Notes: generated by a model from the sequence alone, not told the origin. A stretch of 64,000 nt of DNA from Anaerolineaceae bacterium (GCA_002699125.1 PABI01000002.1:1-64000); one strand, 5' to 3'. Counted from the stretch's first letter, positions 8,327-16,852 are shown. Numbers and translations are program-made.

Positions 8327-9664
8327 ATGCGTTACGTAATCATCGGCAACGGTGCCGCCGGAGCCACCGCCGCCCAAACCATCCGGCAAAACGATGCCGC
8401 CGGGGAAATCATTATCCTCACGGCCGAACCGTACCCCATGTATTCTCGTCCCGGCCTGGCCTATGTGCTCATCAAAGAGGTGTCGCCGGAACAAATCGTG
8501 GCCCGCTCGCTGGATTGGTACGAAGAGTGGGGCATTAATCTGGTGCTTGGTGAGGCGGTGAGTTTGGATGTGCAGCGGCAAAGGGTGTGGTTGGGAGACG
8601 GCCGTTCCCTCACCTACGATCGCCTGCTGATTGCCACCGGAGCCAGAGCCACCCCGCCGCCGTATCCCGGTGCCGAACTGGACGGCGTGGTTTACCTGGA
8701 CACGATGGACGGCACCAAAGAGCTGGTGCAAAAAACGCGCCGGGCGCGTCGCGCGGTGGTTATTGGTGGCGGCATCACTGCCCTGGAACTCAGCGAAGGG
8801 CTGGCTCATCGCGGCGTGGAGACGCACTACTTTTTGCGGCGCGACCGCCTCTGGGGGCGCGTCTTTAACGACGAAGAAGCCACCCTGCTGGAAAAAAAGA
8901 TGAAAGCCCATCATGTTCATATTCATTACAACACCGAAGCCGTGGAAATTTTAGGCGACCGCCGCGGCCGGGTGCGCGGCATACGCCTGGAGGATGGCAC
9001 TGAATTTAAGTGCGATTTGGTGGGTGTGGCCATTGGTGTGAAACCGCTCATTGATGTGGTGGCCAACAGCCCCATCGCCACCGACCGGGCCATTTTGGTG
9101 GACGAACAGATGCAAACCAGCGTGCCTAACGTGTTTGCCGCCGGGGACTGCGCTCAGGTGTACGACCGTTGGACTGGGCAGCACATGCTGGACATTCTCT
9201 GGCCCAGCGCCGTGGCCGAAGGGAATGCCGCCGGGCTAAACATGGTGGGCAAGACCTACCGCTATCAAAAAGGCAGTCCGTTTAATGCCTGCTTGCTTTT
9301 TGGCCTGCACATTACCACGATGGGCCAGATTAACCCTCGACGAGACGCGGATGCCGACGAGCCGCAAATTTTGCAGCACATCTCGCGTGGCTCAAGCGAA
9401 GTCTGGTATACGCAGCCACGGCCGTATCGCAGCGCCTGGTCCGCCGAAAAAGACAACACCATCCGCCTGGTGCTCAGCGGTGATTATCTGGTGGGTGCCC
9501 TGGTCATCGGTGAACAAAGCCTCACCGATGCGCTGCGCTACCTGATTGAGCATGAAGTGAACATCGCCCCCATGTTTGAAGAACTAAGCGCAGGTGGCAT
9601 GCGAATGCGCCGCCGCCTGCTGCAATTTTGGCAATCTATCTTGCCGCAACCGATTCAGGTCTGA
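8327..9664 (+). CDS. NAD(P)/FAD-dependent oxidoreductase (NirB/rubredoxin-reductase-like)
   Basis: The 445-residue protein has the N-terminal FAD dinucleotide motif IIGNGAAGATAA, a second NAD(P)-binding motif VIGGGITALELSEGL near residue 148, and the late FAD signature SVPNVFAAGDCAQ near residue 272. This is the pyridine nucleotide-disulphide oxidoreductase class II fold, as in nitrite reductase NirB N-terminal halves and NADH:rubredoxin reductases. No redox-active CxxC pair is seen, so it is not a disulphide reductase. The start chosen is ATG 8327, directly after the ferredoxin stop and behind GGGGGGAG; the track start at 8288 would overlap ferredoxin by 38 bases. The likely partner is the adjacent ferredoxin. 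Confidence 0.88.
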   Translation: MRYVIIGNGAAGATAAQTIRQNDAAGEIIILTAEPYPMYSRPGLAYVLIKEVSPEQIVARSLDWYEEWGINLVLGEAVSLDVQRQRVWLGDGRSLTYDRLLIATGARATPPPYPGAELDGVVYLDTMDGTKELVQKTRRARRAVVIGGGITALELSEGLAHRGVETHYFLRRDRLWGRVFNDEEATLLEKKMKAHHVHIHYNTEAVEILGDRRGRVRGIRLEDGTEFKCDLVGVAIGVKPLIDVVANSPIATDRAILVDEQMQTSVPNVFAAGDCAQVYDRWTGQHMLDILWPSAVAEGNAAGLNMVGKTYRYQKGSPFNACLLFGLHITTMGQINPRRDADADEPQILQHISRGSSEVWYTQPRPYRSAWSAEKDNTIRLVLSGDYLVGALVIGEQSLTDALRYLIEHEVNIAPMFEELSAGGMRMRRRLLQFWQSILPQPIQV

Positions 9665-9687
9665 CGCAGTTGTGGAGAAAAGGCATT

Positions 9688-11667
9688 ATGTTAAGACGAA
9701 TCCTGATTATCCTCTTAGCCATTTTTCTGTTTATTGATATTGTTGGTGGTGCTGTTTCCTATTCTGTCGCCCGCAGCGGACCATATTTGCCGGGCGAGCG
9801 CTTCTTCCGCGCCCAAACCAACTCGGAGCAGCTGTGGCTGAACCGGCTGGTACGCGCCGGGGAACCACGGGCCAACTCGCTGCTCGATTTGCTGGAACGG
9901 CGTATTGACAACCTGGAAGCCGTTTTGGCCGTGGAGCACCAGTCGGTGGCGCTGGCTTATCTGGATGAAGCGTTCAACCAGGCGATTGACGCCATCGAAG
10001 CTGCACCCGAAGAAGCCCAACCTGCCCTCCGGCAGCGCCTGTTGCTGCTGACCGAACGAACTCTTGCCCTGTTGGATGGTTTGGAACTGGCAGAAGGGGA
10101 GATGGAAACGGCCGTATCCACCCTCCTCGACAAACTCACCACCCTGCAAACCGCCCTCAGCAGCCCAGAAGATACAAACATCGAGGAAATTGCCGCCATC
10201 GACACCGATCTGGAAACGCTGACCGAAACAGAACAAACGGATGATAGCGAGGCAGAAGGAATCCCTACCAGTCTGGACAACCCGCTTGATGTACCATTCC
10301 CCGAAGGCTCGGTGGAGCATAATTTTTTTCCTCTGACAGCGGGCCACGACAACCTGAAGTGCAGCAGCTGCCACACGGGCAGCACCTACAAAGGCACCTC
10401 GCCCACCTGCGTGAGCTGCCACGCCAAAGACGAACCCCACGAAGGTCAGTTTGGCCCCGATTGTGCCGCCTGCCATTCGGTGACGGTGTGGACAGCCGTT
10501 TCCTTTGATCACAGCTTGATGGGCAGCCAGGATTGCGCCGCCTGCCATACACCACCGGCTAACCATTGGGCTGGTGCGTGTTCCGCCTGCCACAGCGATA
10601 CGGAAAACTTTGCCAACGCCGTCTTTAACCACGCCACCATCGGCACGCAGGACTGTGCTGGCTGCCACACGCCGCCGGCCAACCATTGGGCTGGGGCCTG
10701 TTCGGCTTGTCACAGTGACACCAGCAACTTTGCCAACGCTGTGTTTAATCATGCCACCATCGGCGGCCAGGATTGTGCCGCCTGCCACAGTGCACCGGCC
10801 AACCATTACGCCGGCGCCTGCGCCGCCTGCCACAGCGATACAAGCAACTTCCGCAACGCTGTGTTTAACCACGCCACGATTGGCGGCACGGACTGCGCCG
10901 CCTGCCACAGTGCCCCAGCCAACCATTTTGCCGGAGCCTGTTCCGCCTGCCATCAAGACACGGGCAACTTCAAAAACGCCAACTTCAACCACGCCACGAT
11001 TGGCGGCACGGATTGTGCTGCCTGTCATAGCGCCCCGGCCAATCACTTTGCCGGTGCTTGCTCAGCCTGCCATACCGACACAGGTAACTTCAATAACGCC
11101 AACTTCAATCATGCCACGATTGGCAGCACAGATTGTTCAGCCTGCCACGGTGCGCCGGCCAATCACTTTGCCGGGGCCTGCTCGGCCTGCCATACTGATA
11201 CCGGCAACTTCAAAAACGCCAGCTTCAATCACGCCACGATTGGCGGGACGGATTGTTCCGCCTGCCACAGCGCCCCGGCTAATCACTTTGCTGGCGCTTG
11301 CAGCACCTGCCATCAGGACACGGGCAATTTCCACAATGCCAGCTTCAACCACGCTGGACTGACAGATTGTGCCTCTTGCCATACGCCGCCGCCCAACCAT
11401 TTTGCCGGGCAATGTTCTGATTGTCACAATACCGACACGTTTTCAGGGGCTTCGTTCAACCACACCTTCCCCACCAATCATGAGGGGGCCAACAACAACT
11501 GCGAGACGTGTCATCCTGGCGGCAATACCTCAAGCTGGACCTGCACGGCCTGCCATTCGCAAGAAAAGATGGATAAAGAACACGACGACGAAAACGGGTA
11601 CAACGGCAACAACTGCACCCAATGCCATCCGGACGGCCGTGAACATGAGGATGACGATGACGATTAG
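9688..11667 (+). CDS. 22-haem cytochrome c built from 40-residue repeats
   Basis: I count 22 CxxCH motifs in 659 residues. The start is ATG 9688, behind GGAGAAAAGG. An N-terminal helix (about 4-26) anchors the protein. Residues about 40-200 are helical and haem-free, with leucine-rich and acidic stretches. The haem region begins near residue 225. From Cys283 seven tandem 40-residue units follow, each with two CxxCH motifs, an ANH(W/Y/F)AGAC core and an FNHATIG end; an eighth is degenerate. NH and FNH histidines recur and could be distal ligands. The tail is His/Asp-rich (REHEDDDDD). It probably forms an extended electron wire outside the membrane. Repeat number may vary between strains by recombination. 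Confidence 0.93.
   Translation: MLRRILIILLAIFLFIDIVGGAVSYSVARSGPYLPGERFFRAQTNSEQLWLNRLVRAGEPRANSLLDLLERRIDNLEAVLAVEHQSVALAYLDEAFNQAIDAIEAAPEEAQPALRQRLLLLTERTLALLDGLELAEGEMETAVSTLLDKLTTLQTALSSPEDTNIEEIAAIDTDLETLTETEQTDDSEAEGIPTSLDNPLDVPFPEGSVEHNFFPLTAGHDNLKCSSCHTGSTYKGTSPTCVSCHAKDEPHEGQFGPDCAACHSVTVWTAVSFDHSLMGSQDCAACHTPPANHWAGACSACHSDTENFANAVFNHATIGTQDCAGCHTPPANHWAGACSACHSDTSNFANAVFNHATIGGQDCAACHSAPANHYAGACAACHSDTSNFRNAVFNHATIGGTDCAACHSAPANHFAGACSACHQDTGNFKNANFNHATIGGTDCAACHSAPANHFAGACSACHTDTGNFNNANFNHATIGSTDCSACHGAPANHFAGACSACHTDTGNFKNASFNHATIGGTDCSACHSAPANHFAGACSTCHQDTGNFHNASFNHAGLTDCASCHTPPPNHFAGQCSDCHNTDTFSGASFNHTFPTNHEGANNNCETCHPGGNTSSWTCTACHSQEKMDKEHDDENGYNGNNCTQCHPDGREHEDDDDD
10534..11450 (+). 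repeat. 120-bp tandem coding repeats in the 22-haem cytochrome
   Basis: The coding sequence repeats with a 120-base period: TGCCACAG..CC..CCAACCATT...AACCACGCCAC. Seven full units run from 10534 to 11367; the seventh is six bases shorter (HAGLTD in place of HATIGGTD). An eighth diverged unit follows to about 11450. Each unit encodes two haem sites. Confidence 0.9.
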
Positions 11668-11688
11668 TTGCCATCATTGAGATAAAGA

Positions 11689-11725
11689 AAAAAGCCTGGC
11701 CTCTTACTTGAAGGGCAGGCTTTTT
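11689..11725. terminator. Bidirectional terminator between convergent genes
   Basis: The stem AAAAAGCCTG (11689-11698) pairs with CAGGCTTTTT (11716-11725), with T-rich flanks on both strands. It separates the plus-strand 22-haem cytochrome from the convergent minus-strand haem-binding gene. Confidence 0.8.
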
Positions 11726-11761
11726 GTTTAACGGCGACCGTGTGTCATGCCGCCTTCATCT

Positions 11762-12295
11762 TTAATCATCGTCATCATTTTCTTCATCCTCGTCGTCGTT
11801 ATCTTCCTGATGTGTGTTGCCCCGTTCCTCATGCTCGGCGGCTTCACCTTCACTGCCGCCGGTAACCAGCAGCCCTTGCGCCAGCTGGTCTAGCTCTGCA
11901 TCCGTCAGGCGCGCTTCGGGATGGGCAAGCAGGAACACGGGCATGGGCATTTCCCCTTCCCAGATGGCCTCGGCCATCTCTTCGCCCTCTTCCCCTTCGC
12001 CGTTGCTGCCCCACTCTGAGAAGTTCAGAACTTCACGACCTTCCTCCACGTCGTGCTGCACCAGCCAGAAGATTGGAGCAACGTTGCTGTACCAGGGCCA
12101 TGTTGTCTCGTTGCTGTGGCAGTCGAAGCAGGCGCGCTCGGCCAGGGCGAGGGTTTCTGGGCTGTCCCAGTTGGGTTCGTTTTGTACGGGCGGATTGGTG
12201 TGGTTACGGCCGTATGGCACCAGCTGAATCCCTACCAGACCAACAACCAGCAAGCCACCACCCCATTTCACTATCTTTTTCAATAATGTATTCAC
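11762..12295 (-). CDS. Haem-binding domain protein (single CxxCH)
   Basis: The 177-residue protein has an N-terminal transmembrane anchor (about 8-28) followed by a haem-binding domain with CFDCHSNETTWPWYSN and the downstream HDVEEGREVLNFSEW. This is the pattern of the Haem_bd (PF14376-type) family. The start is GTG at 12295: on the minus strand GAAGGAG lies 8 bases upstream, whereas the track ATG at 12325 has no such site. The C-terminus is extremely acidic (EDEENDDDD), like the tails of its neighbours. It is divergent from the response regulator gene across a 193-base region with phased CTTAA direct repeats, so it may be controlled by that two-component system. Confidence 0.82.
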   Translation of the reverse strand: MNTLLKKIVKWGGGLLVVGLVGIQLVPYGRNHTNPPVQNEPNWDSPETLALAERACFDCHSNETTWPWYSNVAPIFWLVQHDVEEGREVLNFSEWGSNGEGEEGEEMAEAIWEGEMPMPVFLLAHPEARLTDAELDQLAQGLLVTGGSEGEAAEHEERGNTHQEDNDDEDEENDDDD

Positions 12296-12379
12296 TTTGT
12301 GAACTCCTTCAATTGTTTGTTCCAAATTTGACGCTCGTGAAAAAATCTACATGAGCTACAAAAAGATAGCATAAATTGG

Positions 12380-12418
12380 CTTAACCAAATGCAAAAACAC
12401 CTTAAATTCAGCTTAAAT
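12380..12418. promoter_or_regulatory. Phased CTTAA(A/C) direct repeats in divergent promoter region
   Basis: CTTAAC at 12380, CTTAAAT at 12401 and CTTAAAT at 12412 are spaced 21 and 11 bases apart, that is, on one face of the helix. Direct repeats with 11-base spacing are the usual target of OmpR/PhoB-type regulators, and the adjacent gene encodes one. A similar array precedes the gene ending at 17264. Confidence 0.45.
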
Positions 12419-12488
12419 CGACCCCGGCGGCTTGATTCACTTGCTGCCCTGTGCCACAATCCCACAAATTGTTAAAGGAAGATGTGCC

Positions 12489-13181
12489 ATGACCCGGCTG
12501 CTCTTAATTGATGACGATCCGATGATCACCGAACCGCTGGTGCGGCAGTTGGGCCTGGCCGGCTATGATCTGCTGGTGGCGCACGACGGCCGTTCCGGCC
12601 TGGACCTCGCCCAAAGCCAACAGCCAGACCTGGTTGTGCTGGACGTGATGATGCCGGAGATGGACGGCTGGGAAGTGTGCCGTAAGCTGCGCCAGAGCAG
12701 CGTCGTGCCCATCCTCATGCTCACCGCCCTGGGGGATGAAGTGGACCGCATTCTGGGGCTGGAGCTGGGCGCCGATGATTACCTGACAAAGCCGTTTAGC
12801 GTGCGCGAACTCAAAGCCCGCATCAAAGCGCTGCTGCGCCGCGTAGAGCTGGACCAGCAGGCCATTCCCACCCGCAACGAGCTGTCTGTCGGCAATATTC
12901 GCGTCGAGCTAGACAGCCGCCAGGTGTTTAAAAATGGTGAGCCATTGCAGCTGCGCTACAAGGAATTTGAGTTGCTCAGCCTGCTGCTGAGCCGCGCGGG
13001 AGATGTGGTGACGCGGGCTGAACTGTTCGACAAAATTTGGGGCACCGATTGGCTGGGCGATACGCGCACGCTGGACGTGCACATCCGCTGGCTGCGCGAA
13101 AAAGTTGAGGCCGATCCCAGCCAGCCGCGCTGCATTCAGACGGTGCGCGGCGTGGGCTACCGGCTGGTGGCGGCAGACTAA
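12489..13181 (+). CDS. OmpR/PhoB-family response regulator
   Basis: The 230-residue protein begins at ATG 12489 (MTRLLLIDDDPMI), with AAAGGAAGA upstream; the track start is 57 bases too early. The receiver domain (1-115) has the acidic pair DDD, phospho-acceptor Asp in VVLDVMMPEMDG, Thr in MLTAL and Lys in LTKPF. The winged-helix DNA-binding domain (about 130-228) contains LRYKEFELLSLLL, TRTLDVHIRWLREK and the end RGVGYRLV. Its stop overlaps the start of the histidine kinase by one base. Direct repeats in its own promoter suggest autoregulation. The target genes probably include nearby haem and redox genes, by inference. Confidence 0.93.
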   Translation: MTRLLLIDDDPMITEPLVRQLGLAGYDLLVAHDGRSGLDLAQSQQPDLVVLDVMMPEMDGWEVCRKLRQSSVVPILMLTALGDEVDRILGLELGADDYLTKPFSVRELKARIKALLRRVELDQQAIPTRNELSVGNIRVELDSRQVFKNGEPLQLRYKEFELLSLLLSRAGDVVTRAELFDKIWGTDWLGDTRTLDVHIRWLREKVEADPSQPRCIQTVRGVGYRLVAAD

Positions 13182-14614
13182 TGTTTGGCCACTGGCGTTT
13201 GCGCACACGCTTGATCGTCACCTACGTCAGCCTGATTTTGCTGGGCTTCGCCGGGCTGTCATTGCTGGCCGGCAGCCAGATTTCTGCCGGGGCGGTGGAG
13301 GATTTTGAGCGCAGCCTGGAAGCGCAGGCCGAACTGGTGGCCCGCAATTTGCGCGAGCCAGTCGAACATTTTGTGGAGGGGGAAGCATCATTTGCCGCAG
13401 TGGAAACGGCCGTTACCGAATTAGCCAACGGCCGTAACCTGCAAATCACCCTCATCGATCTGGATGGCTTTGCATGGCTCAGCAGTGACGAGGCTGTAGG
13501 CAATGTGAATCTTGCGCAAGACCCCGAAGTGCAGGCGGTGCTGAACCGCAGCACAACCCCCGTTTTTGATACGCGTTCCGATGGGCAAAATGTAGACCGT
13601 GTTTATACGGCCGTTCCCATAACTGAAGATGGCCATCTAATCAGCATCGTGCGCGTGGCGGCTCCGGCCAGCGCCACCGCCAGCGTTATCAATCAACGTT
13701 ACCTGGCCCTGGCCGCCGGCGTGCTGGGTTTAACCGGTCTGGCCGTGGTGGCCGCACTGTGGCTGGCCGCCTCGTTTACCCGGCCGCTGGAAGGCTTGCA
13801 GGCGTCGGCGATGAAGCTGGCGGCGGGCGATTTATCGCAAAGAGTCACTATTAGCCGCCAGGATGAGTTGGGGCAGCTGGGGCAAACGTTTAACCACATG
13901 GCCGAACAGGTGGAAGCGATGCTGCTGGAGCAAAAAGCGTTTGCCAGCAATGCCGCCCATGAGCTGCGCACACCGCTCACCACCATCCGCCTGCGCAGTG
14001 AAGCGCTGCGCGAAGGCAATCTGGATGAAGCCATTGCTCACCAATACATCGCTGAAATTGATGACGAGGTGGCCCGCCTGGGCCGCCTCGTCAACGATCT
14101 GATCCATCTCTCCCGCTTCGACTCCGGCCGGGCCGAAGTAGGAAATGAACTGATCGATCCGGTGCGGCTAGGCCGGTCACTTTGCCAGCAAATGGGGCAA
14201 ACGGCCGCAGCCAAACAAATTCACCTCAACTTTGAAGCGCCCAACCAGCTGCCGCCCATCCAGGCCAATCAAAGCCATCTGCGCATTGTGCTGCAAAACT
14301 TGCTGGACAATGCCCTGAAATACACACTGGTCGGCGGGCAGGTGACGTGGCGATTGGTACTGGAAGATGGCTACTTACGCAGTGAGATTCAAGACAGCGG
14401 CATCGGCCTGGCTGCCGAAGACCTTTCTCGCCTGTTCGAGCGCTTTTATCGGGCCGACAAAGCCCACACGCGGGCCACTGGGGGGACCGGATTGGGGCTG
14501 CCGCTGGCCAGGTCGATTGTGGAATTTTATAACGGCCGTATTCAAATCCACAGCGACGGGCTGGGCCAGGGCACCACGGTCACCGTCTGGTGGCCCATCG
14601 TGCCACAAGCATAA
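13181..14614 (+). CDS. Sensor histidine kinase
   Basis: The 477-residue kinase has two transmembrane helices (about 9-30 and 167-190) enclosing a sensor domain of about 135 residues outside the membrane. A HAMP linker (ASFTRPLEGLQ...), the HisKA phospho-acceptor motif NAAHELRTPLTTIRLR near residue 265, and the ATPase motifs NLLDNALKYT (N box), DSGIGL (G1) and GGTGLGLPLAR (G2) follow. It forms a one-base overlapping operon with the response regulator. The sensor domain has no cysteine or CxxCH, so it does not look like a haem sensor; the ligand is unknown. Neighbouring cytochrome and ferric-reductase genes suggest a redox or metal cue. Confidence 0.93.
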   Translation: MFGHWRLRTRLIVTYVSLILLGFAGLSLLAGSQISAGAVEDFERSLEAQAELVARNLREPVEHFVEGEASFAAVETAVTELANGRNLQITLIDLDGFAWLSSDEAVGNVNLAQDPEVQAVLNRSTTPVFDTRSDGQNVDRVYTAVPITEDGHLISIVRVAAPASATASVINQRYLALAAGVLGLTGLAVVAALWLAASFTRPLEGLQASAMKLAAGDLSQRVTISRQDELGQLGQTFNHMAEQVEAMLLEQKAFASNAAHELRTPLTTIRLRSEALREGNLDEAIAHQYIAEIDDEVARLGRLVNDLIHLSRFDSGRAEVGNELIDPVRLGRSLCQQMGQTAAAKQIHLNFEAPNQLPPIQANQSHLRIVLQNLLDNALKYTLVGGQVTWRLVLEDGYLRSEIQDSGIGLAAEDLSRLFERFYRADKAHTRATGGTGLGLPLARSIVEFYNGRIQIHSDGLGQGTTVTVWWPIVPQA

Positions 14615-14637
14615 ATGACCTCAGCATAGACAGAAGC

Positions 14638-14778
14638 GTAGGGGCGGGAAACTATTTTCGCCACGTAGAAATACGGTGTCTCCTGCCTGTCTCGCCCGCT
14701 TGGTACCACCGGGCGAGACGGTGCGGAGATAACGTCATTTGCTCTGACCAAATCCTATCCGCACCGTCCCGCCCCTAC
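14638..14778. repeat. 141-bp nested inverted-repeat element
   Basis: The ends are perfect 12-base inverted repeats, GTAGGGGCGGGA (14638-14649) and TCCCGCCCCTAC (14767-14778). Inside are GTCTCGCCCG/CGGGCGAGAC (14689-14698/14710-14719) and ACGGTGCGGA/TCCGCACCGT (14718-14727/14758-14767). It has no coding content. The form is MITE-like, although target duplication is not clear. It separates the two-component genes from the convergent ferric-reductase-like gene. Confidence 0.65.
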
Positions 14779-14789
14779 CTCAAACGATT

Positions 14790-15479
14790 TCATTTGCCGA
14801 CCAGCAGGCGGAAATTGATCAGAAAAAGCACTATCAGGCCGCTGCCCCAGTAGAGAATTTGCATTCCCAGGTTGCCGCTGTCGGTACCGGCCATCACGCC
14901 GTGCAAAGTGGCCAGCAGGTAAACGGCAAAGGTCACGTAATGCAGCTGCCGCCACCGCTTTTGCCCAATCTGTTTGCGCAAGTTAAAGCTCAGCGACGTC
15001 AGGAACATCAGGTAAAAGCCCAAAATGCCTAATCCCACCCAGCTGGGCCGATACGGACCGATGAAAGGAATGGTCAAATCGACCAGGGTGTAGCTGTAGT
15101 AACTGTCCCACAGCAGCGCCAGGGCGTGCAGCCCGGTGAGCAATACCGCCAGCCAGGAGAGGATGTTGTGCATCGCCAGGGCCAGCGCAGCGGGAATGGT
15201 TTCCTTAATCAGCTTGGTGCTGAGCAGCAGGCCCCAAATGGTGGAGCCGGCCAGCAGCAAATAAGCTACGGTGCCGGCGGATCGGGTGAAATACCAGGGT
15301 GTTTTCTCGCTTAGGGCCAGCGCCTGGGCAACGGCAGCGCCTGCCGGCGTGTTGACCAGCAGCCAGCCGGTTGCCAGGAGGATCAGGCCGCCGACCGCAC
15401 CCAACACCAGGCTAAAAGCCAGGGTCAGGGCGCTTTCCAGCAGGTCGGTTTGGTTGTTTGTATTGGTTGCGATTGTCAT
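14790..15479 (-). CDS. Ferric-reductase-like transmembrane protein
   Basis: This 229-residue protein has about six membrane helices. Its core resembles the ferric reductase-like transmembrane domain shared by MsrQ and cytochrome b-type reductases: FTRSAGTVAYLLLAGSTIWG, then AMHNILSWLAVLLTGLHALAL and RQLHYVTFAVYLLATLHGV, with His residues placed as b-haem ligands. The N-terminal 20 residues are polar, followed by the first helix. It is the last gene of the minus-strand group that starts at 17264, 67 bases after ApbE. In known systems this domain passes quinol or flavin electrons across the membrane, and ApbE flavinylates partner proteins. The exact substrate is not evident here. Confidence 0.82.
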   Translation of the reverse strand: MTIATNTNNQTDLLESALTLAFSLVLGAVGGLILLATGWLLVNTPAGAAVAQALALSEKTPWYFTRSAGTVAYLLLAGSTIWGLLLSTKLIKETIPAALALAMHNILSWLAVLLTGLHALALLWDSYYSYTLVDLTIPFIGPYRPSWVGLGILGFYLMFLTSLSFNLRKQIGQKRWRQLHYVTFAVYLLATLHGVMAGTDSGNLGMQILYWGSGLIVLFLINFRLLVGK

Positions 15480-15530
15480 GAAAATCTCCGATTCTGTAAA
15501 TAAATCAATTTGGAATAGATGGTAAATAAT

Positions 15531-15560
15531 CCGCAGATTTCGCAGATTAGCGCAGATTTT
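15531..15560. repeat. CCGCAGATT repeat, short copy
   Basis: CCGCAGATTTCGCAGATTAGCGCAGATT is a triple iteration of a CGCAGATT word. A fuller inverted copy lies at 30573-30639. This one overlaps the last codons of the ApbE gene, whose C-terminal residues (QNLR) may therefore be encoded by repeat sequence. Confidence 0.5.
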
Positions 15561-16548
15561 GTCTGAAGCTTTTCTGCATTTTTTCCGTTGTGCCTTGAAG
15601 CAGATGATCTATAGCGGGCGTGGCCAGGATACGGCCGTCTTGCCCAATCACCAGTCCCGCCAGATCGTGATCCAGCAGGGCATCAATGCCTGCCTCTGTG
15701 CCAACCACCAGGGTGGCGGTAGCCCATGCTTCGGCAACGGCCGCTTGCGGGGCAAACACCGTCGCCATGAGGGCATCGGTGTGGGCGGGCTGGCCTGTCT
15801 GTGGGTCAATCAGGTGATGGGCAACAACGCCATCCTGCACCCAACTGCGATAATCGATGCCAGAGGTAGCCAGCGCGCCTTCGGCCAGCCAAAAGGTGGC
15901 CAGATCGTTGGCTGCGGCCGTTTCGTTCCAGGGAGAACTGAGCGCTACCGGCCAGCCGGGGCAGCCTGTAGGCGGCAAACCGGCCACCAGATCGCCGCCC
16001 GCGTCTACCAGGGCCGGCCCCACGGTTTGCAACAGGGTCAATGCTTGCTGCGCCGTGTCGCCTTTGGCGATGCCGCCCAAATCCAGTGCTACACCTGTTG
16101 GCAGCCGCGTGGCGTGGCGTGACGCATCCAGTTCAATTTCGCGCCAACGGCCGTAAAGTTGTTCTGATTCGCGCCAACGGCCGTTACCTCCACCATCCGT
16201 TATTTGCTCAAAGCTTTGATCGTACCCGGCATGGGTCAGGGCATGGAGCAGCGTGGGGTCGAAACGGCCGTTCGTCTGCGCCGCCATTTGTAGAGCCAGG
16301 TTCACCTCCCGCCACAGCAGGTCTGAGACCGGTACCCATTGAGCGGGACGGCCGTTGAGCTGCATCAGCTCACTGTGTGGACGAAAGCGGCTCAACGCAC
16401 TTTCGTTGCGGGCAAACAAGGCCTGGGCCTCGGCAAACGCTGTGGCGGCTGCCTGCTGAGCAGGCGTGTCCAGCCAGAGCACAATCTGGCTGCCCATAGC
16501 ATGAAAGGCGTGCGACTGCCAGGTGGGTGGATGGGGCTGTTGGGTCAT
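15547..16548 (-). CDS. apbE: FAD:protein FMN transferase (ApbE family)
   Basis: This 333-residue protein shows ApbE hallmarks: AMGSQIVLWLD at the N-terminus, LDLGGIAKGDTAQQAL with LVDAGGDLVAG in the middle, then GALATSGIDYRSW and HHLIDPQTGQPAH with the Mg-binding region. The family covalently attaches FMN to threonine in partner proteins, outside the cytoplasmic membrane. The start chosen is ATG 16548 (MTQQPHPPTWQSHAF), four bases after the upstream stop; the track's earlier start would overlap the small upstream gene. No clear lipobox or signal peptide is present with this start, so export is uncertain. It sits between a proline-rich small protein and a ferric-reductase-like protein. No FMN-binding (RnfG/NqrC-type) substrate gene is seen in the window. 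Confidence 0.88.
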   Translation of the reverse strand: MTQQPHPPTWQSHAFHAMGSQIVLWLDTPAQQAAATAFAEAQALFARNESALSRFRPHSELMQLNGRPAQWVPVSDLLWREVNLALQMAAQTNGRFDPTLLHALTHAGYDQSFEQITDGGGNGRWRESEQLYGRWREIELDASRHATRLPTGVALDLGGIAKGDTAQQALTLLQTVGPALVDAGGDLVAGLPPTGCPGWPVALSSPWNETAAANDLATFWLAEGALATSGIDYRSWVQDGVVAHHLIDPQTGQPAHTDALMATVFAPQAAVAEAWATATLVVGTEAGIDALLDHDLAGLVIGQDGRILATPAIDHLLQGTTEKMQKSFRQNLR

Positions 16549-16552
16549 CGGC

Positions 16553-16852
16553 TTACCGGGATGAGCGGGCGCGGGCCACCGGCCGAATCTGGGGCTGCAC
16601 CACCTGGGGAATTTGCTTGAGTTCAATTTGCGTGCCCCGATTGGTGGGCGGCAGCGGCAGCGCTGAGCTGTTGTCGGCCGGAACCACGATTGTGACAGCT
16701 TCTGTAGCGGGAACGGCCGTTTGGGGGACGGCCGTATCCTGTGCCGCCAGTAGCCGTGTACCTGCCAGCGTAGCCACCAGACTGCCCACCACCAGAAAGG
16801 TTTTTAAGATGTCTGTTTGTTGGTTGGGGCGTGCTCTGCGCTTAGTCGTCAT
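16553..16852 (-). CDS. Small membrane-anchored proline/valine-rich protein
   Basis: This 99-residue ORF begins at ATG 16852, inside the last codons of the upstream gene (11-base overlap), and ends four bases before ApbE. A hydrophobic segment (about 16-36, LKTFLVVGSLVATLAGTRLL) follows a basic N-terminus. The rest is low-complexity, rich in Val, Pro, Ala and Gln, with a basic end. No domain is recognised. The tight packing between two other genes argues that it is real. It has no Thr-rich flavinylation motif that I can point to, so a role as ApbE substrate is only a guess. Confidence 0.6.
   Translation of the reverse strand: MTTKRRARPNQQTDILKTFLVVGSLVATLAGTRLLAAQDTAVPQTAVPATEAVTIVVPADNSSALPLPPTNRGTQIELKQIPQVVQPQIRPVARARSSR

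Noticed and set aside
10534-11450. 120-base periodic repeats as a possible CRISPR array
   Set aside because: There are no unique spacers. The period is in frame and encodes haem motifs, so it is a protein repeat.
14638-14778. Insertion sequence
   Set aside because: It has terminal inverted repeats but no transposase ORF; at most a MITE.
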